From Kitasatospora azatica KCTC 9699 (GTDB taxonomy: Bacteria > Actinomycetota > Actinomycetes > Streptomycetales > Streptomycetaceae), in NCBI RefSeq assembly GCF_000744785.1, contig NZ_JQMO01000003.1, forward strand, positions 1,116,001 to 1,180,000: a stretch of 64,000 nucleotides of DNA, in the 5' to 3' direction. Positions 17,117-24,251 of the stretch are shown here, piece after piece. The stretch's first letter is position 1, and the number at the start of each line of letters is the position of its first letter. The notes under the pieces were generated by a model. That model was not told the origin of the DNA and did no database searches. It saw only the letters and a program-made list of their open reading frames with translations. The position numbers and the translations under genes are program-made.

Positions 17117-17683
17117 TTAACCCCCCTGCCACTCGTGTTCGAGCAGCGAGTACTGCAGCGCGTCGTGCCAGGTGTCACGGAGGTACAGGTCGTCGCGGAT
17201 CCGGCCCTCCAGCTGGAAACCGACCTTGCGCAGCACCCGGGCGGAGGCCAGGTTGGCCGGGTCGAGCCGGGCGGCCAGCCGGTGCAGGCCGAGTTCGCCG
17301 AAGCCGAACCCGCAGAGCAGCCGGGCGATCTCGGTGGCGTAGCCGAGCCCCCAGGCGTCGCGGCGCAGCGCGTACCCGATGAACGCGGCGCGCTGGCTGT
17401 CGGCGCCCTCGACGCCGAGCACCGCGTTGCCGAGCGGGACGGCGTCCTCGCCCTCCTCGGTCAGCGTGACGGCCAGCCGGTAGACGGTGCGCGGCTCGTT
17501 CTCGGCCTCCTCCAGGTAGAGCGCGACCTGGTCGGCGCAGTCCTCCCGGTCGCGCGGCTCGAACGGCAGGTAGCGGGCGGTCTCGGGATCGCCGAAGATC
17601 GCGTGCAACGCGTCGATATCGCGCGGCACATGATGGAACTCACGGATCGTCAGCCGTGGCCCGGTGAGCAGGACGGGGTGCAT
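17117..17683 (-). CDS. GNAT acetyltransferase (RimJ/RimL-like)
   Basis: A 188-residue GNAT with LLTGPRLTIREF at the start, the acetyl-CoA loop region RRDAWGLGYATEIARLLCGFGF at about residues 107-128, and the closing NLASARVLRKVGFQLEGRIRDDLYL, all typical of ribosomal-protein or small-molecule N-acetyltransferases. The GNAT pyrophosphate loop usually reads Q/RxxGxG/A and here appears as WGLGYA. Start 17683 (MHPVLL) fits the family. It is divergent from the following gene with only 43 bp between, so promoters overlap. Confidence 0.83.
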   Translation of the reverse strand: MHPVLLTGPRLTIREFHHVPRDIDALHAIFGDPETARYLPFEPRDREDCADQVALYLEEAENEPRTVYRLAVTLTEEGEDAVPLGNAVLGVEGADSQRAAFIGYALRRDAWGLGYATEIARLLCGFGFGELGLHRLAARLDPANLASARVLRKVGFQLEGRIRDDLYLRDTWHDALQYSLLEHEWQGG

Positions 17684-17726
17684 GGCACGTACGGTAACGG
17701 GCCCGGGAGCGGTTACCGTACCGGTC

Positions 17727-18704
17727 ATGGACGACGAGGACCTGCGGCTGGCGCCCCGGCCGCACACCGCTGAGCTGCTGCGTTGGGCCGAGCAGCAGGG
17801 GCTGGACCCGGTGCCGCAGGGGCCGCTGAACGCGGTGCTGACGCTGCTCGAACTGGGTGACGCCAAGTTGCACGACGGCTTCCCCGAGCTCAGCTCGGCG
17901 CTGCTGCAGGAGCTGCTCTACGAACGGATCCACCTGTACGTGCAGCCCCGCCAGGACCAGGACCCGCTGGCCTACGGGGCCGCGGTGCGGCTGCTGGTCG
18001 ATCACCAGCGGGCCGCCAAGCGCCTCAACGCCAAGCGGCAGCAGCGGCTGCACGAGGAAGCCGAGTGGCAGGGCGAACTGCTGGCCGGGCTGCTGCGCCA
18101 GCCGCACCTGCTGACCTGGCCCCGGCTGTACGCGCTGCTGCTCTGGCAGGCCGGGGTGGACACCGAGGACCTGGACGCGGTGCGGGCCTGGCTGGCCGGT
18201 TTCCGCGAGCTCGGCGAGGCGGAGCGGATCATCGCACTGGCCGCGCTGACCGAACTGGACCAGCCGGAGGGCGTCGAGGGCTGGACCGAGGGCGTGCTGC
18301 TCTCGATCGGGATGGCCACCGACGGCGCCCGGCTGCTGGTGGAGAACCGGCTGATGCAGCGCAGCTACCGCAACCTGGCCGGGCTGAACGCGCTCGGGCT
18401 GCCGATGCCGGCCGAACTGTCCGGGGACTTCCCGGCCTTCGAGGCGGCCGTGCAGGCCGAGGCGCTGCGGCTGCTCGGCGAGTGGACGGTTCCCGGACTG
18501 CCGGAGCTGCTGCTGACGGAGTACCAGGACCTCGCGCCGGAGCCGGGCGCGGCGGAGGTCGACCGGTACATCGTCCAGCGCGGGCTGGTGGAGCTGCCGG
18601 ACATCGCCGACTGGCCGACCGACGAAGCCGCCGCCGAGGCGGGCGACGAAGCCGCCGGACAGGCCAACGAGGCCGCCGGAGCGGCGGGGGACGCTACGGA
18701 GTGA
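17727..18704 (+). CDS. Conserved protein of unknown function
   Basis: A 325-residue soluble, strongly helical protein, acidic overall, with no signal peptide or membrane segment and no domain I recognise. The C-terminal about 30 residues are Ala/Glu/Gly-rich (DEAAAEAGDEAAGQANEAAGAAG), probably a flexible tail. ATG 17727 is chosen because the longer frame runs back into the divergent GNAT gene. Its end overlaps the convergent LytM gene by 11 bp. Confidence 0.65.
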   Translation: MDDEDLRLAPRPHTAELLRWAEQQGLDPVPQGPLNAVLTLLELGDAKLHDGFPELSSALLQELLYERIHLYVQPRQDQDPLAYGAAVRLLVDHQRAAKRLNAKRQQRLHEEAEWQGELLAGLLRQPHLLTWPRLYALLLWQAGVDTEDLDAVRAWLAGFRELGEAERIIALAALTELDQPEGVEGWTEGVLLSIGMATDGARLLVENRLMQRSYRNLAGLNALGLPMPAELSGDFPAFEAAVQAEALRLLGEWTVPGLPELLLTEYQDLAPEPGAAEVDRYIVQRGLVELPDIADWPTDEAAAEAGDEAAGQANEAAGAAGDATE

Positions 18705-19521
18705 CGCCCTGCGCCTGCAGCCAGGCCACCGGGTCGACCGGGGCCGCGCCGCCGGGGCGGACCTCCAGGTGCAGGCGCGGGCTGGTGCCGCTGCCGGTGG
18801 CGCCGACCTTGCCGAGCGCCGTGCCGGGGGCCACCTGGCCGGCGGTGACGGTGATCGAGGCGAGGTTGCAGTACCAGAGCTCGGTGCCGTCGGGCAGGGT
18901 CTGGATCACCCGGTAGCCGTAGCTGCCGGACCAGCCGGCCGAGCTCACGGTGCCGCCGGTGACGGCGACCACGGGGGTGCCGGCGGGGGCGGCGAAGTCC
19001 AGTCCGGTGTTCAACTGCGCCCAGGGGGAGCCTGGCGCGGTGAGGGTGTACTTGGCGACGGGGAGCCGGGCCTGCGCACCCTGCGGTGGGGCGGCCTCGA
19101 CCGGGGGAGCCGGCTCGGTCGGGGCCTGCGGTGCCTGCGCCTCGGGGGCCTGGACCTGCGGGGCCTGCGCGGCGCGCTTGGCGGCGGCCTCCTGCGCGGC
19201 CTCCAGGCGGGCGGCCTCCTCGGCGGCGGTGCGTGGGTCGGCCTGCTGCTGGATCCGGGCGGCCAGCGCCAGACCCGGGTCCGCGGCGCTCGCCGCGGGG
19301 CTCTCGTCGGGTGCGATCACGGCGGTCGCCGGGGCGCTCGCCGGGGTGGCGGCCGCGGCAGCGGTGGCGGTCAGGCCGGTGGTGGCGCCGAGTGCGGCGG
19401 CCATCGCGGTGACGCCGAGTACCGGGGAACCGGAGCGCGACTGGCGGGGCAGCCGGTGGCGGGGAGTCTCCTCCGGCGCACCGGCGTGATCGAGCAGAGC
19501 CGGAGTATGCGTCAACGCCAC
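18694..19521 (-). CDS. Secreted M23/LytM-domain protein with degenerate active site
   Basis: A 275-residue exported protein from GTG 19521, preceded by AAAGGAG. A signal-like segment (about residues 35-58) is followed by an Ala/Gln/Pro-rich linker with a short coiled coil, and a C-terminal LytM domain from about 165. The zinc site is eroded: the first ligand His is Asn (NTGLDFAAP), the catalytic His of YAHLS is Asn (YCNLA), and HLHFEV reads RLHLEV. Asp and the last His remain. Likely a non-cleaving peptidoglycan-binding or amidase-activating protein. A c-di-AMP riboswitch lies directly upstream, as for several streptomycete cell-wall hydrolases. Confidence 0.85.
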   Translation of the reverse strand: MALTHTPALLDHAGAPEETPRHRLPRQSRSGSPVLGVTAMAAALGATTGLTATAAAAATPASAPATAVIAPDESPAASAADPGLALAARIQQQADPRTAAEEAARLEAAQEAAAKRAAQAPQVQAPEAQAPQAPTEPAPPVEAAPPQGAQARLPVAKYTLTAPGSPWAQLNTGLDFAAPAGTPVVAVTGGTVSSAGWSGSYGYRVIQTLPDGTELWYCNLASITVTAGQVAPGTALGKVGATGSGTSPRLHLEVRPGGAAPVDPVAWLQAQGVTP

Positions 19522-19545
19522 GGGGGCGCGCTCCTTTCCTTCCCT

Positions 19546-19670
19546 CGCGCCTACCGGGTTAGCTGACGGGTTCGGAGAGGAAGGTCTCCTACGGACCGGC
19601 CCCTGATGGGAGACAGTCCGATTCACCCCAAGGAACGGTGGTTCCCCGGCTCCCTTGCCCGCATTTTTGA
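19546..19670 (-). promoter_or_regulatory. Cyclic di-AMP (ydaO/yuaA) riboswitch
   Basis: Read on the minus strand, the leader of the LytM gene carries the conserved ydaO blocks in order: GGGGAACCA (19639-19647), GGGGTGAATC (19620-19629), and GTCAGCTAACCCGGTAGGC (19549-19567), followed by the AGGAAAGGAG ribosome-binding region. This matches the c-di-AMP riboswitches that sit before Rpf and peptidase genes in streptomycetes, which turn off expression when c-di-AMP is high. Exact 5' boundary is approximate. Confidence 0.9.
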
Positions 19671-19864
19671 CAGGTTCAGGATTAGGCGACGGCGCACGGT
19701 GCCGTTCGGGTACGGCGTTGCCGACCGCGCTGCGTTATCAAACGTTAATCCCAGGAGCCCCTGATTCCAAGCCATACCAGGGGGATTGGCACACCCTTAC
19801 TTTGGGTGCCGAACTGAGTACGCGTACTCATGTGACGGGCACCGGAGTTGGCGATCCTTCAAGC

Positions 19865-20152
19865 ATGACTTCCTCGGTTCAGCCGCGGACCACGTCCGCC
19901 TACTACGTCCAGGCGATCCTCTCCTTCGCCCTCGCCGCCGGTGGCCTTTCCATCGGCATCGCCTATCTGCCGGTCAGCGCCTGGATGCGGGCTTTCCTCG
20001 CGCTCGGCCTGCTCTACACCGTCACCTCCGCCTTCACCCTCGCCAAGGTGATCCGTGACCGGCAGGAGGTCGGCGAGATCGTCACCCGGGTCGACCAGGC
20101 CCGACTGGAGAAGCTGCTGGCCGAGCACGACCCGTTCCGGGTCGAGAGCTGA
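19865..20152 (+). CDS. YiaA/YiaB-family small membrane protein
   Basis: A 95-residue protein with two transmembrane helices (about 13-35 and 40-62) and a charged C-terminal tail (LAKVIRDRQEVGEIVTRVDQARLEKLLAEHDPF). Layout matches the YiaA/YiaB two-helix family of unknown function. ATG 19865 is preferred over longer frames because conservation starts there. It is transcribed away from the riboswitch-controlled LytM gene. Confidence 0.82.
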   Translation: MTSSVQPRTTSAYYVQAILSFALAAGGLSIGIAYLPVSAWMRAFLALGLLYTVTSAFTLAKVIRDRQEVGEIVTRVDQARLEKLLAEHDPFRVES

Positions 20153-20184
20153 CCCGGCGGTCCGGAGGCGGTGCCCAGGAGGGG

Positions 20185-20213
20185 TTGACGGCTATGGCTA
20201 TTAGCCATAGCTT
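20185..20213 (+). promoter_or_regulatory. Promoter with embedded TetR-type operator
   Basis: TTGACG (20185-20190) and TAGCTT (20208-20213) are spaced by 17 bp. The spacer contains the perfect inverted repeat GCTATGGCT-ATT-AGCCATAGC (20191-20211). A repressor bound here would block RNA polymerase; the TetR protein encoded second in this operon is the obvious candidate. Confidence 0.8.
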
Positions 20214-20265
20214 TGTGGGTGTCGGTAGCAGCCGGCACCCACCTCGTCAGGCCAGGAGGCCCGTC

Positions 20266-21090
20266 GTGAACGCCACCACCGCACCGCAGACCCGGTACCT
20301 GCAGCTCGCCGGCGGCACCCTCGCCTACGACGACACCGAAGGCGAAGGCACCCCCGTGGTGCTGCTGCCCGGGATGCTCGACTCCCGCGCCGTCTACCGG
20401 CACCTGCGCCCACTGCTCACCGCCGCCGGACACCGCGTGATCACCATGGACCTGCGCGGCTTCGGCGAGTCCTCGATCGCCTGGGACGACTACGGCCCGG
20501 CCGGCGCCGCCGCCGACGCCCTGGCCCTGCTGGACGAGCTGGGCATCGAGCGCGCCGTGCTGGTCGGCAGCTCCTACACCGGCGCCAGCGTGGTCAAGGC
20601 CGCCACCACCGCGCCGCAGAAGGTCGCCGGGATCGTGCTGGTCGACGCCTTCGTCGAGAACCTGCCGCAGAACGCGCTGATGCGCGGCCTGGTCCAGCTG
20701 ACGGGCTCGGCGGTGCTCGCCTTCCCGAAGGTCTGGGGCTGGTACCTGAACAAGATGGCCTACCCCGGCGGCGTCACCCCCGAGATCGCCGCCTACAACG
20801 CCCGCCTGGAGGCCGCGCTGCGCACCCCCGGCCGCAAGCAGGCCACCCGGGGCTACGTCCGCGGCAACTCCTCGCCGATCGGCTGGACCGAGGGCGTCGA
20901 GTGCCCGGCGCTGGTGCTGATGGGCACCAAGGACCCCGACTTCCCGAAGCCGGAGGTGGTGGCCGACCGCCAGGTCAAGGCGCTGAACGGCCGCAAGGTG
21001 ATGATCGACGGCGCCGGCCACTACCCGATGGCCCAGTTCCCGCAGGCCGTCGCCGACGCCCTGCTCCCCTTCCTCACCGAGGTGTCCTGA
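20266..21090 (+). CDS. Alpha/beta hydrolase
   Basis: A 274-residue alpha/beta hydrolase from GTG 20266, with AGGAGG nine bases upstream. The N-terminal VVLLPGMLDSRAVYRHL forms the oxyanion region. The nucleophile elbow is VGSSYTGASV (Gly-x-Ser-x-Thr-Gly, about residues 101-110), with the acid near KDPDF and the catalytic His in GAGHYPMAQFP near the end. The family includes esterases, haloperoxidase-like enzymes and lactonases; the substrate is unknown. It is the first gene of an operator-controlled operon with a TetR repressor, so it may respond to or destroy the repressor ligand. Confidence 0.86.
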   Translation: MNATTAPQTRYLQLAGGTLAYDDTEGEGTPVVLLPGMLDSRAVYRHLRPLLTAAGHRVITMDLRGFGESSIAWDDYGPAGAAADALALLDELGIERAVLVGSSYTGASVVKAATTAPQKVAGIVLVDAFVENLPQNALMRGLVQLTGSAVLAFPKVWGWYLNKMAYPGGVTPEIAAYNARLEAALRTPGRKQATRGYVRGNSSPIGWTEGVECPALVLMGTKDPDFPKPEVVADRQVKALNGRKVMIDGAGHYPMAQFPQAVADALLPFLTEVS

Positions 21091-21686
21091 TGCCCCGCGC
21101 CGGACTGACCCCCGATGCCGTGGTCGACCACGCCCTCGCGCTGATCGACGAGCAGGGCCCCGAGACCCTCACGCTGGCCGCCGTGGCCGCGCGGGCCGGG
21201 GTGGCGGCCCCCTCGCTCTACAAGCACGTACCCGGGGGCCTGGCCGGACTGCGCCGGCTGATCGCGGCCCGGGTGACCGGCGACCTGGCCGCCCGGCTGC
21301 GCGCGGCGATCGCCGGACTGCACGGCCAACCGGCCGTGGAGGCACTGCTGCGGGCCTACCACGGCTACGCCACCGAGTACCCGCGCCGCTACGCCGCCCT
21401 GCCGCAGGCCCCCTCGGCCGGCGACGAGCAGCTGATCGGCGCGGGCACCGCCCTGGTCGGGGCGATCTTCTCGGTGCTGGAGGGCTACGGGATCGAGAAC
21501 TCCGAGGCCGTCCACGCGGCTCGCACCGTGCGCGCCCTGGCCCACGGCTTCGCCTCGCTGACCATCGGCGGCGCCTTCCAGCTCAGCGAGGAGCTGGCGG
21601 TCACCCAGGACCGGCTGATCGCGGTGCTGACCGCCGGCCTGCGGGACTGGCCGGGCACGGGCACGGGCACGGGCACTCAAGGGTGA
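21090..21686 (+). CDS. TetR/AcrR-family regulator
   Basis: A 198-residue regulator. The N-terminal helix-turn-helix is at about residues 8-55 (DAVVDHALALIDEQGPETLTLAAVAARAGVAAPSLYKHVPG), followed by a C-terminal TetR ligand-binding domain of the WHG/TetR_C kind (RAYHGYATEYPRRYAAL, VRALAHGFASL). ATG 21090 overlaps the hydrolase stop by one base, so the two are coupled. The tail ends in a GTGTGTG run from a short CGGGCA repeat. It probably binds the palindrome in the operon promoter and autoregulates. Confidence 0.92.
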   Translation: MPRAGLTPDAVVDHALALIDEQGPETLTLAAVAARAGVAAPSLYKHVPGGLAGLRRLIAARVTGDLAARLRAAIAGLHGQPAVEALLRAYHGYATEYPRRYAALPQAPSAGDEQLIGAGTALVGAIFSVLEGYGIENSEAVHAARTVRALAHGFASLTIGGAFQLSEELAVTQDRLIAVLTAGLRDWPGTGTGTGTQG

Positions 21687-21762
21687 TTCATCCCCTGGTG
21701 TGATGGTTAATCCATCGGATAGGACTAAAGTCCCATGGACTGCTGATCCGCTGGAGGGCCCC

Positions 21763-22011
21763 ATGACGCAGCCGAGCACCGCGCGCCGCACCGCCGCGAT
21801 CCCCGGGCAACGCGCCACCACCGAGGCCGCCGCCGTCGACACCGCGGCCACCGGGCAGCTCGGGCCGCTCGACTCGTACGAGCCCCTGGAACCGCAGCCC
21901 CGTGGGTGGGCAGCGGTCCGACGGGGACTGGCGATCGTGCGGGGGCTGCGGACGCTGGGGAGCGTGCCGGCCCGTCCGCAGGCCGGCTACGGGGAGGTCG
22001 ACGGGCAGTGA
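21763..22011 (+). CDS. Small protein of unknown function
   Basis: An 82-residue basic, Ala/Arg-rich protein without a recognisable domain. GGAGGG lies seven bases before ATG 21763. The central PLDSYEPLEPQPRGWAAVRRGLAIVRGLRTLG segment looks folded, with the ends disordered. It follows the TetR gene by 76 bp and could be independently transcribed. I do not recognise it. Confidence 0.5.
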   Translation: MTQPSTARRTAAIPGQRATTEAAAVDTAATGQLGPLDSYEPLEPQPRGWAAVRRGLAIVRGLRTLGSVPARPQAGYGEVDGQ

Positions 22012-22239
22012 GGTGACCACTCCCCTCATTGCCCTCGAGATGCGCCTCGAACCCCTTCAGGGCCGTTCACACCGCCCTCAACTCCCTCGGCCTGGGCTGG
22101 GTTCGACCATCACAGCCCGCGCGCGCGGCCCGGAAAAAAATCTTCGCGGTCCGGGGCAACCTTTCCGGGGGCGGTGGCAACTGGGGGGTGTCCGGCCAGG
22201 CGGTCCGGTCAGAGGCCACGGCTGAAAGTGAGCATCGAC

Positions 22240-24168
22240 ATGTTCCCTCGCCCATCCACGTCGTCGGAGGCGTCCCCGGGCGGCCGCGCCCGCCGTGGTC
22301 GCGCGTCGTCCCGCTCGGCCGAGCCGGGGCGGCGGCAGTCCCATCGTGGCCGTCGGTTGTACCAGCGTCGGAGTCTCTGGGCGGCCGTCAGCCTGGCGGT
22401 CGTGGGCGGCTCCGTGGTCGCGGTCAACACGGCCTCGGCGGGAACCATGGACACGAGCTCCTGGTACCTGCTGGTCAACCGCGACACCGGCAAGGCGCTG
22501 GAGGACACCGGCTACGCCACGAACGACGGTGCCCCGATGGGGCAGTGGAGCCGTACCGGCGACGTCAATCAGCAGTGGAAGTTCATCGACGCGGGTGACG
22601 GGAACTACCGGCTGCAGAACCGGAACTCCGGCAAGGTACTGGACGACACCGGCTGGTCGAAGACCGAGGGCTCCGAGCTGGTGCAGTGGAGCGACCTGAA
22701 CGGCGGCAACCAGCAGTTCCACGTGGAGAAGTCGTCGGACGGCTACGTGCGTCTGATCAACCACTTCAGTGGTAAGGCCGTTGAGGTCCCGGGCGGCTCC
22801 AAGGCCGACGGGGCTCACGTCGCCCAGTACCACGACTGGAACGGCCCCCAGCAGCAGTGGCAGCTCGTCCCGGCCGGTAGCGTCAGCGGCACCGGGAACA
22901 CGGGGGGCTCCGGCAGCAGCGCCGCGCCCTCCTCCTCCGCCAAGCCCACCGCGCCTGCCACGCCGGGCGGCAGCGGGCCGGCGAGCCAGGCTCCGAGCGG
23001 TACCCACCCGACGTCGGCGCCGCCGACGTCCGCCCGGCCGACCTCGGCCCCGCCGGCGGCTCCGGCCGGCGCCGGCTCCGGCGGCAGCTCGACGAAGAGC
23101 TTCATGGGCAGCAACACGATGCTCATCGGCGGCTCGATGACCGACACCTCGGCGAACGCCGCGCCGTTCGACATGCGGTACGCGTACGTGCACAGCCAGC
23201 CCGCGCCCTCGTCGGACTACTACTCGGCATCGCTCTGCAAGTCCACCTGGTCGAGCTGGTGGGGCTGCTGGAGCGGCGAGACCACGGCGCCCGGCTTCTA
23301 CGTGACCTGGAACGACGACCACGTGTCCAAGGTGACGTACCAGGGCAAGCCGCGCCCGCAGAAGAACTTCTGGACCTGGTACTCACTGCGCGACCTCGGC
23401 GATCTGGCGGGCGAGGGCGACGGTCCGGGCGAGGTCAAGGCCATCAACAGGACCGACCTGCTCACCCGCTACATGAACGACTACCGCTTCTTCCTCCAGA
23501 AGATCGGCAACAAGCAGGACGCGATCGACATCGAGCCCGACTTCTGGGGCTACGTCCGGTCGCTCGGCAACCCGCACCAGATCGCCGCGCAGGTCACGGC
23601 CTCGAACCCGACGGACTGCGGCTCGCAGGAGAACAGCGCCGTCGGCCTGGCCCAGTGCATGATCGCGATGGCCCACAAGTACGCGCCGAACACGGGCGCC
23701 GGGTTCCACCTCACCTGCTGGGACTGGCAGAGCAACATGCAGAAGTGCGTCAACGACTACACGGACCTCGGTGCGAAGAACGCCGACTTCCTGGTCGCCG
23801 ACGTCGTGGACCGCGACGCGGGCTGGTACGCGCTGCCGGCTAACGGCGGCCGTGACACCTACTGGAACGACCAGAAGGCCGCCGCCACGCTGAATTGGTA
23901 CAAGACGATGACCGAGTCGGTGGGCAAGCCGATCGTCCTGTGGCAGATCCCCCTGGGCAACATGGCTCAGAACAACACCCTCGGCCACTACAAGGACGAC
24001 AAGGTCGACTGGCTGATGTCGCACACGGACCAGCTGGCGAGCGTGCACGTCGCCGCCCTCCTGTTCGGCCCGGGCCAGCAGGAGCAGACCACGGTCGAGT
24101 CCGACGGCGGGAACCTGATCAACAAGACGACCGCGTACCGCAACTCGGGCGGCACGCCGCTCAAGTAG
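22240..24168 (+). CDS. Secreted ricin-lectin protein with glycosidase-like C-terminal domain
   Basis: A 642-residue exported protein. After a basic N terminus a hydrophobic signal segment (about residues 46-68, ending ASA) leads to a ricin B-type lectin domain (about 70-210) with three QxW repeats (NQQWKF, NQQFHV, QQQWQL). A Ser/Pro/Thr linker follows to about 285. The C-terminal domain (about 290-640) contains DAIDIEPDFWGYVRS, CWDWQSN and WQIPLGN, which resemble TIM-barrel glycoside hydrolases, with E of DIEPDF as a plausible catalytic acid. The exact family is not recognised. ATG 22240 or GTG 22228 could be the start. Confidence 0.75.
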   Translation: MFPRPSTSSEASPGGRARRGRASSRSAEPGRRQSHRGRRLYQRRSLWAAVSLAVVGGSVVAVNTASAGTMDTSSWYLLVNRDTGKALEDTGYATNDGAPMGQWSRTGDVNQQWKFIDAGDGNYRLQNRNSGKVLDDTGWSKTEGSELVQWSDLNGGNQQFHVEKSSDGYVRLINHFSGKAVEVPGGSKADGAHVAQYHDWNGPQQQWQLVPAGSVSGTGNTGGSGSSAAPSSSAKPTAPATPGGSGPASQAPSGTHPTSAPPTSARPTSAPPAAPAGAGSGGSSTKSFMGSNTMLIGGSMTDTSANAAPFDMRYAYVHSQPAPSSDYYSASLCKSTWSSWWGCWSGETTAPGFYVTWNDDHVSKVTYQGKPRPQKNFWTWYSLRDLGDLAGEGDGPGEVKAINRTDLLTRYMNDYRFFLQKIGNKQDAIDIEPDFWGYVRSLGNPHQIAAQVTASNPTDCGSQENSAVGLAQCMIAMAHKYAPNTGAGFHLTCWDWQSNMQKCVNDYTDLGAKNADFLVADVVDRDAGWYALPANGGRDTYWNDQKAAATLNWYKTMTESVGKPIVLWQIPLGNMAQNNTLGHYKDDKVDWLMSHTDQLASVHVAALLFGPGQQEQTTVESDGGNLINKTTAYRNSGGTPLK

Positions 24169-24190
24169 CCGCACGCAGCACGGAAACGGC

Positions 24191-24230
24191 CGAGCGGGGC
24201 CGGGGGACTACCAGCCCCCGGCCCCGCTCG
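24191..24230. terminator. Bidirectional terminator
   Basis: A perfect 16-bp stem (24191-24206 with 24215-24230), core CGAGCGGGGCCGGGGG, and an 8-nt loop, between the two convergent genes of the secreted lectin and the beta-propeller protein. Confidence 0.85.
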
Positions 24231-24251
24231 ACGGATCATCGTCAGTCTCGC

